Source: Gammaproteobacteria bacterium (GTDB taxonomy: Bacteria > Pseudomonadota > Gammaproteobacteria > Thiomicrospirales > Thiomicrospiraceae). Taken from it: a DNA stretch of 9,480 nucleotides. The position numbers and the translations under genes are program-made. The stretch is from the NCBI GenBank assembly GCA_013153955.1, contig JAADDM010000028.1:1-9480 (forward strand), given 5' to 3'. Under the pieces are notes generated by a model that was not told where the DNA came from, searched no databases, and worked only from the letters and a program-made list of their open reading frames with translations. This document shows positions 1-7,083 of the stretch, in pieces. Each line of letters starts with the position of its first letter. The stretch's first letter is position 1.

Positions 1-1485
1 GATCTCTTTACGCATCTCGCGCACAACGTTAAAGACTTCAAGCACTTCTTTTGTCATGTCTTCTAAATCAAGGTGCTGAATGTCGATGATTGTAGCAGAA
101 GCCACATGTTGTGCCAGTAGCTCCAGTTTCTCTTTTTCACTTAGGCTGTTGTAGTCAATGTCTAGGTGAGAGAGTAGGTCGGCAACCGCATCGCTATGAA
201 CATTCGATTCTTGACGAATATCCAGGCGCATTAGGTAGAAACCAAATGTTTTCGCTAAACGGATAAGGTCTTGTAAATCGGCATTAGCAACGCTCTCGTC
301 ACCATGTGCACAGAGTGATGAGTGAATTAGCTCAAGGTCTTCTAAGAAGTCAGACTCATCTTGATAAGCAAATGGACTCTTATCGGCATGGTCGTCATTG
401 ATACGTGCTTCAATGTAATCGATGTTTTTCTGTAGCTTACCGTGCATGAGGTAGAGCATACGACGATATGGTTCGTCTTTAAAACGCTCTGGACGTTTCT
501 TAAAGACAGACTCGATTAAATCGGTATCTACAATCGTAGAGCGATTGATAATCTCTTGTGAGATGTCACTGATAAAGCGAGAGTGAGTCAGTTTTGAACT
601 TAGGTCAAATACGCGCTTTTGGTACTCATAGATGACGGCACGTGACTGTAATAATAGTGCGTGTACAGTGGTGTCATGCGTTACAAATGGGTTACCGTCG
701 CGATCACCACCAATCCAAGAACCAAAGGTTAGGAAGTTAGGGGTTTCAATCTTATCGTCAGGATAGTGCTTAGATAGCGCACGTTCCATGTAACGGTAAA
801 CCTCTGGCACAGCATCAAATAGAGATTTGCGGAAGTAGTAAATTCCGTTACGAATTTCGTCTTCAACCGTAGGCTTTTGACGACGTACTTCATCGGTCTG
901 CCAAAGCACTTGAATTTGAGTTTCAAGTTGCTGGTAGATAGACTCTTTAACGTATTCATTATTGTAAGTATCTGCTTCGTTTAGCGCACCGATGTCTAAG
1001 AAGATTCTTCTTAGGTTGTCCATCACTGAGCGACGTTTTGACTCAGTTGGGTGGGCTGTAAATACTGGAATATAGTGTAGCTTGTTTAACAGTGTTTGTA
1101 CTTGAGTTGCGTCTAACCCTTGGTCTTTAAACTCGCCAATGGTGTTTAGAACGGATCCAGTCCATAGCGGGCCATCAGATTTTAGCTGGCTCTGTCGCTC
1201 GTGGTACTGGTGCTCCTCTTCTGCTAGGTTTACTAGGCTGAAGTACAGGTTGAACGCGCGAATAATTGGCGCAAGTTCCTCTGCTGATTGAGACTCAATG
1301 AACTCGGTTAATTCTGCCTGTAGTGCTGGGTTGGCTTCTTTTTGAAGTTGAAGGTAGCCCGTACGTAGCTTTTCTACAGCGTCATAAGTTGATTTACCAA
1401 CTTGTGATTCAATTACTTTACCAAGAATGTTTCCTAGTAACTTAACGCGTGCTCTGAGTTGCTTATCACGAATTTCTGCAGCCAT
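1..1485 (-). CDS. ppc: Phosphoenolpyruvate carboxylase, N-terminal part (cut by window start)
   Basis: Cytoplasmic enzyme that carboxylates PEP with bicarbonate to give oxaloacetate and phosphate, the main anaplerotic reaction. The frame is open from ATG at 1485 to base 1, giving 495 codons of a protein usually about 880-930 residues long; the C-terminal half lies outside the window. The protein begins MAAEIRDKQLRARVKLLGN. It contains TAHPTESKRRS with the catalytic histidine at residue 145 (E. coli His138), FGSWIGGDRDGNP at residues 254-266, and the LDIRQES motif at 421-427 whose arginine matches E. coli Arg396. These motifs are diagnostic for the bacterial family. A weak GAGAG ribosome site precedes the ATG, and an extended -10 promoter lies about 40 bp upstream. 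No frame damage is visible. ppa and fbp lie upstream on the same strand, but each of those is followed by its own terminator. Confidence 0.97.
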   Translation of the reverse strand, partial: MAAEIRDKQLRARVKLLGNILGKVIESQVGKSTYDAVEKLRTGYLQLQKEANPALQAELTEFIESQSAEELAPIIRAFNLYFSLVNLAEEEHQYHERQSQLKSDGPLWTGSVLNTIGEFKDQGLDATQVQTLLNKLHYIPVFTAHPTESKRRSVMDNLRRIFLDIGALNEADTYNNEYVKESIYQQLETQIQVLWQTDEVRRQKPTVEDEIRNGIYYFRKSLFDAVPEVYRYMERALSKHYPDDKIETPNFLTFGSWIGGDRDGNPFVTHDTTVHALLLQSRAVIYEYQKRVFDLSSKLTHSRFISDISQEIINRSTIVDTDLIESVFKKRPERFKDEPYRRMLYLMHGKLQKNIDYIEARINDDHADKSPFAYQDESDFLEDLELIHSSLCAHGDESVANADLQDLIRLAKTFGFYLMRLDIRQESNVHSDAVADLLSHLDIDYNSLSEKEKLELLAQHVASATIIDIQHLDLEDMTKEVLEVFNVVREMRKEI

Positions 1486-1521
1486 TTTACTCTCTATTAT
1501 TCATATACAAATTAGCCGGGG

Positions 1522-1530
1522 ATTATACCA
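1522..1530 (-). promoter_or_regulatory. Extended -10 promoter of ppc
   Basis: Read on the minus strand this is TGGTATAAT, a perfect TGn extended -10 element followed by CCCCGG. It lies 37 bp upstream of the ppc ATG, so transcription would start near 1515 and give a leader of about 30 nt. No good -35 hexamer sits at the usual distance, which fits an extended -10 promoter. The assignment rests on sequence match only. Confidence 0.65.
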
Positions 1531-1599
1531 GAAAATTAAATGTTTGGGTGAAGTCTAAAAGGGAGGGGGGATTTAGGGGGCTGGTGAAGGGTTAGAGAC

Positions 1600-1624
1600 A
1601 AAAAAACCTCCATAAAGGAGGTTT
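1600..1624 (-). terminator. Intrinsic terminator of ppa
   Basis: Perfect 8-bp inverted repeat AAACCTCC (1604-1611) and GGAGGTTT (1617-1624) with a 5-nt loop. On the minus strand the stem runs straight into seven T residues (1600-1606). It lies 64 bp beyond the ppa stop codon and therefore separates ppa from ppc. Confidence 0.85.
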
Positions 1625-1687
1625 CAAATAAAGCCGTGTAAACGTTATTTAGCCCTGTTTATTGTTGGACTAAATATCGCTAAGGAC

Positions 1688-2218
1688 TTATTTTTTGGCT
1701 TGGTAAGCTTTTGCACCATTTAAGATCTCTGTGCGAGCCTCTTCAATGTCTCCCCAGCCGTCAACCTTGACCCATTTGCCTGGTTCAATGTCTTTATAGT
1801 GGCTAAAGAAGTGTTCAACTTGTTCTTTTAAAAGCGGAATGTCTTCTACTTTTTCAATTTTTGAGTAAATTGGCGTTAACTTATCAACGGGTACGGCAAT
1901 GACTTTTGCGTCTTCACCGCCATCATCGGTCATCTTAAAGATGCCAATAGGGCGACAACGGATAACTGACCCTACCATAAGAGGGTGTGGTGTCACGACT
2001 AATACGTCTACTGGGTCACCATCATCAGATAGGGTGTCGTTAATGTAACCGTAGTTAGCAGGGTAAGACATGGTCGCGCCCTGTAGGCGATCAACCCAGA
2101 CAAGGTCTGTGTCTTTATCTACTTCATACTTAATGGGTGCTGCAAATGCAGAAATCTCAATAATAACGTTAATATCGTTTGGTAAATCATTACCCGCTGG
2201 TACGGCTGCGTAGCCCAT
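1688..2218 (-). CDS. ppa: Inorganic pyrophosphatase, family I
   Basis: Soluble Mg2+-dependent enzyme that hydrolyses pyrophosphate to two phosphates, pulling nucleic acid, protein and activated-sugar synthesis forward. The protein has 176 residues, the normal bacterial family I length (E. coli about 175), and aligns from its first residues, so the ATG at 2218 is well supported; AAGGA lies about ten bases upstream. The family signature DGDPVDVL is present, with metal-binding Asp66, Asp68 and Asp71. Asp98, Asp103 and Lys105 in the DDGGEDAKV stretch match the other conserved active-site residues, as does the HYKDIEPGKWVKV segment near the C-terminus. It lies between ppc and fbp on the same strand, with intrinsic terminators on both sides, so it is probably transcribed alone. 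No clear promoter could be picked upstream. Confidence 0.98.
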   Translation of the reverse strand: MGYAAVPAGNDLPNDINVIIEISAFAAPIKYEVDKDTDLVWVDRLQGATMSYPANYGYINDTLSDDGDPVDVLVVTPHPLMVGSVIRCRPIGIFKMTDDGGEDAKVIAVPVDKLTPIYSKIEKVEDIPLLKEQVEHFFSHYKDIEPGKWVKVDGWGDIEEARTEILNGAKAYQAKK

Positions 2219-2253
2219 GATATGTATCCTTTTTAAATGCTGTTTTTAAAACA

Positions 2254-2265
2254 ACCAGGCCTGGT
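2254..2265. repeat. 12-bp perfect palindrome upstream of ppa, flanked by a direct repeat
   Basis: ACCAGGCCTGGT is its own reverse complement and lies 36 bp upstream of the ppa start. It sits between two copies of nearly the same word, TGCTGTTTTTAAA at 2238-2250 and TGCTGTTTTAAA at 2277-2288, which differ by one T. The layout could be a regulator-binding site or a small leader hairpin. No known operator is recognised. Confidence 0.4.
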
Positions 2266-2315
2266 AGAAAGGCGATTGCTGTTTTAAAGGGGGATTTTTA
2301 AGTGTGCTTTAATGC

Positions 2316-2343
2316 AAAACACCCGCAAGGGCGGGTGTTTTTT
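2316..2343 (-). terminator. Intrinsic terminator of fbp, possibly bidirectional
   Basis: Perfect 11-bp stem AAAACACCCGC (2316-2326) and GCGGGTGTTTT (2331-2341) with a 4-nt AAGG loop. It begins 19 bp beyond the fbp stop. On the minus strand it ends in TTTTGCATT, a short U-tract. On the plus strand it ends in six T residues, so it could also stop antisense transcription. It separates fbp from ppa. Confidence 0.85.
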
Positions 2344-2362
2344 AACTCAGATAGCGTAAAGC

Positions 2363-3337
2363 TTACTTGCTGTGGTAAGCAACAACTTTAGCCACTTCGT
2401 TCTTAGAACCAAGTACCACTGGTACGCGGTCGTGGATGCCTTTAGGCTCAACGTCCATGATGTCCATACGACCTGTTGAAGAAGCACCACCGGCTTGTTC
2501 AATGATCATAGACATAGGGTTTCCTTCGTACATTAGACGAAGCTTTCCTGCTTTTGAAGGGTCGCGGCTATCGTAAGGGTACATGAAGATACCACCACGG
2601 ATAAGGATACGGTGAACTTCAGCAACCATAGAAGCAACCCAGCGCATGTTGTAACGCTTACCAAGGGGACCTTCTTCACCTTTTAAACAGTCATCAATAT
2701 ACTGCTTCATTTCTGGTTCCCAGAAACGTTGGTTAGACATGTTGATTGCGAACTCAGCCGTATCTTCAGGCACTTGTAACTGTGCCTTCGTTAGAACGAA
2801 TTCACCGATGTTTGTATCTAAAGTGAATAAGTTAACACCGTTACCTGTTGTCATAACAAGCAAAGAAGAAGGACCATAAAGAACATAACCCGCAGCAACT
2901 TGCTTGCGACCGTCTTGTAAGAATACTTCTTGCTCAGAACCTGGGCGGTTATCAGCAGGGGCTTCTAAGATAGAGAAGATGGTACCAACAGATAGGTTAA
3001 CGTCGATGTTTGAAGAACCATCTAAAGGATCAAATGTAACAAGGTACTTACCATCGTTGTTTGCAGCGATCGTGAAATCTTCTTCTTCAGACCCTACCCC
3101 TTTAACGTATGGGTTTGCACAAAGAATGTCTTTAAGAAGGTCGTTAGAGATAACATCTAACATCTTCTGAGTTTCACCTTGAACGTTTTCGTCTTCAGTC
3201 GTTCCTAGGATACCGGCTAAATCACCTTGACCTAGCTTGTATGCAATGTCTTTACATGCAACCATTACGTCTTTGATTACTAGCTCTAATTCTGCTGACG
3301 TTCCGTCACTTGCTAATACTTGATCTAATCTTTTCAT
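2363..3337 (-). CDS. fbp: Fructose-1,6-bisphosphatase, class I
   Basis: Hydrolyses fructose 1,6-bisphosphate to fructose 6-phosphate and phosphate in the cytoplasm, for gluconeogenesis and, in autotrophs, the Calvin cycle. The protein has 324 residues (E. coli Fbp 332). NVQGETQKMLD is at residues 51-61, the acidic GSEEED stretch at 82-87, the metal and phosphate site DPLDGSSNID at 103-112, KQVAAGYVLYG at 145-155, and the class I signature KLRLMYEGNPM at 265-275. I chose the ATG at 3337 because MKRLDQVLASDGT lines up with the family N-terminus and a purine-rich AGAGAG sequence precedes it. An in-frame TTG at 3400 would add 21 unrelated residues and lacks a ribosome site. A strong extended -10 promoter lies about 95 bp upstream of the ATG. 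fbp is divergent from thiI and followed by its own terminator. Confidence 0.97.
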   Translation of the reverse strand: MKRLDQVLASDGTSAELELVIKDVMVACKDIAYKLGQGDLAGILGTTEDENVQGETQKMLDVISNDLLKDILCANPYVKGVGSEEEDFTIAANNDGKYLVTFDPLDGSSNIDVNLSVGTIFSILEAPADNRPGSEQEVFLQDGRKQVAAGYVLYGPSSLLVMTTGNGVNLFTLDTNIGEFVLTKAQLQVPEDTAEFAINMSNQRFWEPEMKQYIDDCLKGEEGPLGKRYNMRWVASMVAEVHRILIRGGIFMYPYDSRDPSKAGKLRLMYEGNPMSMIIEQAGGASSTGRMDIMDVEPKGIHDRVPVVLGSKNEVAKVVAYHSK

Positions 3338-3431
3338 CGAGACTCTCTCTGCTGTATAAATTGAGTCCTTAGTATGGATTGATTCACACCAAGGTCTCAA
3401 AATTAAAAATAAATTTGAAATAATTTGCGAG

Positions 3432-3461
3432 ATTTTAACACGCTACGCGCTTTTTTATCAA
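3432..3461 (-). promoter_or_regulatory. Promoter of fbp (-35 TTGATA, extended -10 TGTTAAAAT)
   Basis: On the minus strand TTGATA (3456-3461) and TAAAAT (3432-3437) are separated by 18 bp, and TGT directly precedes the -10 hexamer to make an extended element. Transcription would begin near 3425, giving a leader of about 88 nt ahead of the ATG at 3337. This is the best sigma-70-type match in the window. Confidence 0.7.
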
Positions 3462-3602
3462 TGAGATTACTTAACGCGGGGTAAATTTAGAGGTTTTTTT
3501 GTGGGGGATGAAAGTTTGGTGTAAATAACCTGTTGAGATTTCACAAGTATTTTTGGCTCGGTATTTGGCCGTTTTAAGAAGTGGATATTCAGTAGATAGC
3601 TT

Positions 3603-3630
3603 TTGAAGCAGGATTGAAGAAGTGTACAAT
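3603..3630 (+). promoter_or_regulatory. Probable promoter of thiI
   Basis: TTGAAG (3603-3608) and TACAAT (3625-3630) are separated by 16 bp and lie about 90 bp upstream of the thiI start. Both hexamers are close to the sigma-70 consensus. This is a sequence match only, and other weak candidates in this AT-rich stretch cannot be excluded. Confidence 0.5.
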
Positions 3631-3719
3631 GGCCGTCAAGCGTTACCTTGGGGTTAAGTCACCCGCATTGAGTGGTTAGTACCACACCATTTTTATATAG
3701 ATAATTAAAAGAGTATGAC

Positions 3720-5159
3720 ATGAGATTTATCATTAAATTATTTCCTGAAGTGATGATTAAAGGCGCACCCGTCAAAAAGAAGATGATTAGCCAGTTAAAT
3801 GATAACTTACGGACCTTACTACACCGTATTGATGATCAAATCTTGGTTAAACGCTTTTGGGATAAAATTGAGGTTGAAGCGGACGATGGGTTAATTGAGC
3901 CCGTTAGACGTATTTTGAGTGAGACTCCCGGAATTGAGCAGTATTTAGAAGTGGTTCAGTACGAGACGGGTGAAGATTTACAGCTCATCGCCGACAAGGT
4001 AGTGGAGCATACAGTGCATCTTATTGAAGGTAAAACCTTTGTGGTACGTGCCAAACGCTCGGGAACTCATGAGGTCACCTCTTTTGAATTAGAGCGTTTT
4101 GTTGGCTCTGAACTGTATTCAAGAGGTAACCCTAAAGGGGTTGATTTACATAACCCTGAGGTCAAAATTGAGTTTGAACTGCACCAAAAGGTACTGAATG
4201 TTATTACCAAACGCCGTATTGGTTTGGGTGGTTTTCCAATGGGCACGCAGGGGGAGTTACTCTCGTTGATGTCTGGCGGATTTGATTCAACCGTGGCCAG
4301 TTATTTAACGATGAAGCGAGGGCTTAAGACTCACTTTATCTTCTTTAACCTAGGGGGTGCCGCTCATGAGATTGGTGTTAAGCAAGTGGCGATGTATCTT
4401 TGGGCTAAGTTTGGTGCTTCGCATCGAGTCTCTTTTATTACAGTGCCTTTTGAAGATGTGGTTTCTGAGATTTTTAGATCCACCCATGAGAGTTATATGG
4501 GCGTTACGCTAAAGCGCTTAATGCTGATGGCGACTGAAAAAATTGCTGATGATTTAGGGATTGATGCTGTAGTAACGGGCGAGAGCGTGGCTCAGGTCAG
4601 TAGCCAAACGCTGCGCAACTTGGCGATTATTGATGAGGTAACCAGTAAGTTGGTTATTCGTCCATTGGCGACCATGAATAAACCTGAAATCATGGGCATT
4701 GCAGATAAAATTGGCACGCGTCATTTTGCCGAAAATATGCCTGAGTATTGCGGCGTTATTTCACAAAACCCAGTGACGAATGGTTCATTTAAACGGATGG
4801 AGCGAGAGGCGAAGAAATTCGACTATACGGTCTTAGATCAAGCTGTTGAAGACTCTGTGAGTATCCCGGTTGATACGATTATTGACGATGTGAACGCAAC
4901 GGCTGCGGTTGAGGTGGTTAAAACGGTGACTCCTGACTTAGTGGTGATTGATATACGACGCGATGAAGAAATCAGCGCGCGTCCTTTAACGCTAGAGGCG
5001 CTTGAGGTTATTCCATTCCATGAGCTTAACCGTAAGTTCAAAGGCTTGGATCAGACTAAAGAGTATCTGCTTTACTGTGAAAAAGGGGTGATGAGTCAGC
5101 TGCATGCGCAGTATCTAAGAGATGAAGGCTTTAACAACGTGAGAGTGTATCGCCCTTAA
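3720..5159 (+). CDS. thiI: tRNA uracil 4-sulfurtransferase ThiI, with rhodanese domain
   Basis: Adenylates uridine 8 of tRNA and replaces the oxygen with sulfur relayed from a cysteine desulfurase; in enterobacteria it also supplies sulfur for the thiazole of thiamine. The protein has 479 residues (E. coli 482) and the full domain set. An N-terminal ferredoxin-like part and THUMP domain cover about 1-165. The PP-loop ATPase follows with SGGFDS at 185-190 and the VVTGESVAQVSSQTL segment at 284-298. PEYCGVIS carries Cys344, and a rhodanese domain from about 400 carries the persulfide cysteine Cys453 in LYCEKGVMSQLHA. Cys344 and Cys453 match the E. coli pair Cys344/Cys456 that forms the catalytic disulfide. 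The ATG has AAAGAG about seven bases upstream. No thiamine gene is nearby, so the tRNA role is the safer inference. It converges on the mltF-like gene and ends at a shared terminator. Confidence 0.97.
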   Translation: MRFIIKLFPEVMIKGAPVKKKMISQLNDNLRTLLHRIDDQILVKRFWDKIEVEADDGLIEPVRRILSETPGIEQYLEVVQYETGEDLQLIADKVVEHTVHLIEGKTFVVRAKRSGTHEVTSFELERFVGSELYSRGNPKGVDLHNPEVKIEFELHQKVLNVITKRRIGLGGFPMGTQGELLSLMSGGFDSTVASYLTMKRGLKTHFIFFNLGGAAHEIGVKQVAMYLWAKFGASHRVSFITVPFEDVVSEIFRSTHESYMGVTLKRLMLMATEKIADDLGIDAVVTGESVAQVSSQTLRNLAIIDEVTSKLVIRPLATMNKPEIMGIADKIGTRHFAENMPEYCGVISQNPVTNGSFKRMEREAKKFDYTVLDQAVEDSVSIPVDTIIDDVNATAAVEVVKTVTPDLVVIDIRRDEEISARPLTLEALEVIPFHELNRKFKGLDQTKEYLLYCEKGVMSQLHAQYLRDEGFNNVRVYRP

Positions 5160-5197
5160 CGTTTTAGGCGCTTAAGCTATCTACCATTACTCACAAA

Positions 5198-5242
5198 GAA
5201 AGCCCTTTTTAAGCTCCGTTTAAAAAGGGCTTTCCTCTTTTT
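5198..5242. terminator. Shared convergent terminator of thiI and the mltF-like gene
   Basis: Perfect 15-bp inverted repeat GAAAGCCCTTTTTAA (5198-5212) and its complement (5220-5234) with a 7-nt loop. On the plus strand it is followed by CTCTTTTTC and lies about 40 bp after the thiI stop. On the minus strand it is followed by TTTGTGAG, so it can also serve the opposing gene. The right arm is the coding sequence for the last four residues (ESPF) and TAA stop of the mltF-like gene. Confidence 0.85.
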
Positions 5243-6833
5243 CAGGATCAAATCGATGCGCTTTACGATAGCCATCAGGTTGATTGTCTTTGTGGTCTTG
5301 GATGTGTTGGTTCTTTATTTTAAGCTTGCTTTGTGAGAGTTCAAAAGAGGAGCGAACGCCAATCATCATTTTTTGTATTTGAGTCACGTAGTTGACTGTT
5401 TCATGTCCAATAGACTCTCTGGCCAGCACTTCCACATTGTAGTACCACTTGTAAGGGTCAAGTCCACGTGCTTCGGCTTTTCGTTGTAGGCCGCGAATTC
5501 TACCCGGGCCTGCATTGTATGCCGCAAGGGAAAAGTTGATTTTATCCTCCTCTGAATACTCAGGTTTATCAAAATAGAAGTCTCGAATAAAGGCGAGGTA
5601 TCTAACCCCCGCATGAATATTAGACTCAAGGTCTTTTATATTTGGAATATTGACGTGCTTAGAGCGTGCCGTTGAGGGTTTGATTTGCATAATGCCGTAG
5701 GCATTCGCAGAGCTTCTTAGGTTCTGCCTAAAGCGAGACTCTTGGTAAGCCAGCGAGGCGATTAAGAACCAGTCAAAGTCATAAAACTCAGCATATTTTT
5801 CAAAGTAATATCGCAAACAAGGCGTCTTGTTTAATTCGGTAAACGAGAGGGGTTTTTCAACCCAATAGGTACTTTTGAAATATTTTTTATAGATACTGTT
5901 GCCAAGCAACTTGCCTGGCCTGGCGTAACTGCGAATGAATGAGTTCAGTGATTTTATGAGCTTAGGGAGGTTTTTATTGGTTGCCCAAGCGATTTTACCG
6001 CCATAGTGAAAGACAATATCTTGTTGGAGCGTTAAGTTAGGGAAGTTTTTTTGATAGACTTCAGCAATGTGATTATCCACGACGGTGTAATCAAACAGTC
6101 CAGCATTGACCATCTCTAATAAATCTTCAGCCTCTAAGGCTGAATCCGCTTTAATAATCTCTATTCCTGGAAGGCCTTGTTGGCCTAATGCCTGACTCAT
6201 GCGTTCGATATGAATAATGTAACTGCTGTTGGCAACCACAATAATCTGTGTACCAGAAAGCTCCTCTAATCGGTGAATTTTGGGCGCGCGATGATGAGAA
6301 ACTAAGATCTCCCTAATGTCATTAATATAGGGTGTGGTAAAGCTAAAGGCCGCGGCTCTTTCAGGGGTAATGGTTAACCCGGAGGCAATTAAATCCCCGT
6401 GTCCTGCTTTGAGTTCAGAGAACAGTTGGTTAAAAGGACGGGCTAAAAAGACCACGTGTGTTTTGTAACGTTCTTTTCTTGGGCCGCGATTTAGGTACTT
6501 TTCATACGCCTTAATGAGATCGTGTTCAAGGCCTCTTTGACCGCGGATACTGTGAAAAAAGTTGGTTCGGTTGTAACTCACTAACACCCTTAAGATTCGG
6601 CGCTGTCGAATCTCATCTAAATCACCAATAAAGGCGTCATTGATTCGACCGGCAAGGGAGTTTTGGATCTGTGGCGCGCTGTCAGCCTGTACGGTGTTTG
6701 TTTGCGAGAAGGCAGGGAGCGCAGGGAGTGCCACTAGTGCGGCCACTAAAGCGACCATCAAAGCAGGGCGGCCTAGAAGTGGTGCAAGTATCATTTTAAA
6801 ATGGGTACTGTTTGGCAACACGGGGCATTCCAT
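5220..6833 (-). CDS. mltF: MltF-like lytic murein transglycosylase with solute-binding domain
   Basis: Periplasmic or envelope enzyme that cleaves the MurNAc-GlcNAc bond of peptidoglycan with formation of 1,6-anhydro-MurNAc. Length is 537 residues (E. coli MltF about 518). An N-terminal hydrophobic stretch (about 26-41) ends in PAFS-QT, a plausible signal peptidase I site after residue 43; there is no lipobox cysteine. A family 3 solute-binding domain spans about 73-325 (DLIASGLTITPERA at 147-160), which in MltF senses muropeptides and controls activity. The SLT domain covers about 345-490: catalytic Glu365 in AYQES, AYGIMQI at 378-384 and AAYNAGPGRI at 437-446. A hydrophilic, Lys/Asp-rich tail of about 40 residues follows. 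ATG 6833 has GGAAC about eleven bases upstream. ATG 6794 (residue 14) would give a shorter n-region but lacks a ribosome site. Divergent from the flavoprotein gene. Confidence 0.9.
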   Translation of the reverse strand: MECPVLPNSTHFKMILAPLLGRPALMVALVAALVALPALPAFSQTNTVQADSAPQIQNSLAGRINDAFIGDLDEIRQRRILRVLVSYNRTNFFHSIRGQRGLEHDLIKAYEKYLNRGPRKERYKTHVVFLARPFNQLFSELKAGHGDLIASGLTITPERAAAFSFTTPYINDIREILVSHHRAPKIHRLEELSGTQIIVVANSSYIIHIERMSQALGQQGLPGIEIIKADSALEAEDLLEMVNAGLFDYTVVDNHIAEVYQKNFPNLTLQQDIVFHYGGKIAWATNKNLPKLIKSLNSFIRSYARPGKLLGNSIYKKYFKSTYWVEKPLSFTELNKTPCLRYYFEKYAEFYDFDWFLIASLAYQESRFRQNLRSSANAYGIMQIKPSTARSKHVNIPNIKDLESNIHAGVRYLAFIRDFYFDKPEYSEEDKINFSLAAYNAGPGRIRGLQRKAEARGLDPYKWYYNVEVLARESIGHETVNYVTQIQKMMIGVRSSFELSQSKLKIKNQHIQDHKDNQPDGYRKAHRFDPEKEESPF

Positions 6834-7083
6834 ACGTTATAAAGTTCCGTCTATTCTATTAGAGATAGACTGTGAATAAAACCCTAATGTTTTAAGCTGT
6901 GATTGGGCGTGAAATAGTGAGCTCCTCTAGTGGGGTTTTTAGAGAGAAGTGGCTGAGGGTGTTTGCAAAATGATGTGAGGTAATTTATGGCACGCTTACA
7001 GGGAAGACGATAACGTTCATAGGCAAAGGGGGGGTAAGATAGCTCTATTAAATTTAGCTGCATTGTTGCCATAAGGGTGAGTT
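6834..7083. other. Divergent gap between the mltF-like gene and the flavoprotein gene
   Basis: A 250-bp region that must hold promoters for both flanking genes. On the minus strand TAGAAT at 6853-6858 resembles a -10, but a start about seven bases downstream would remove the GGAAC ribosome site, so I do not assign it. On the plus side, TAAGAT at 7035-7040 and TATTAA at 7046-7051 lack -35 partners. A 62-codon open frame on the minus strand shows no recognisable protein. Confidence 0.5.

Larger units (their letters stand above)
3338..3719. other. Divergent intergenic region between fbp and thiI
   Basis: A 382-bp gap without a credible gene. It holds the fbp promoter and leader on the minus strand (roughly 3338-3461) and a thiI promoter candidate plus leader on the plus strand (roughly 3603-3719). 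The middle, about 3465-3600, is AT-rich with T-runs and shows no recognisable site. A small hairpin, GTGGT-TAGT-ACCAC, lies in the thiI leader at 3672-3685. No TPP riboswitch motif or tRNA is present. Confidence 0.75.

Noticed and set aside
729..959. 76-codon open frame on the minus strand inside ppc
   Set aside because: It lies in another frame of a clearly coding PEP carboxylase region and has no family resemblance.
3600..3719. Possible TPP riboswitch in the thiI leader
   Set aside because: I see no CTGAGA-type thi-box core or the matching downstream element, only a small 5-bp hairpin; thiI of this type is usually not riboswitch-controlled.
6640..6879. 79-codon plus-strand frame over the mltF start
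   Set aside because: It is the complement of the signal-peptide coding region and has no independent evidence.
6884..7072. 62-codon open frame on the minus strand in the mltF/flavoprotein gap
   Set aside because: It overlaps the region needed for two divergent promoters, has no ribosome site or recognisable domain, and its composition looks random.
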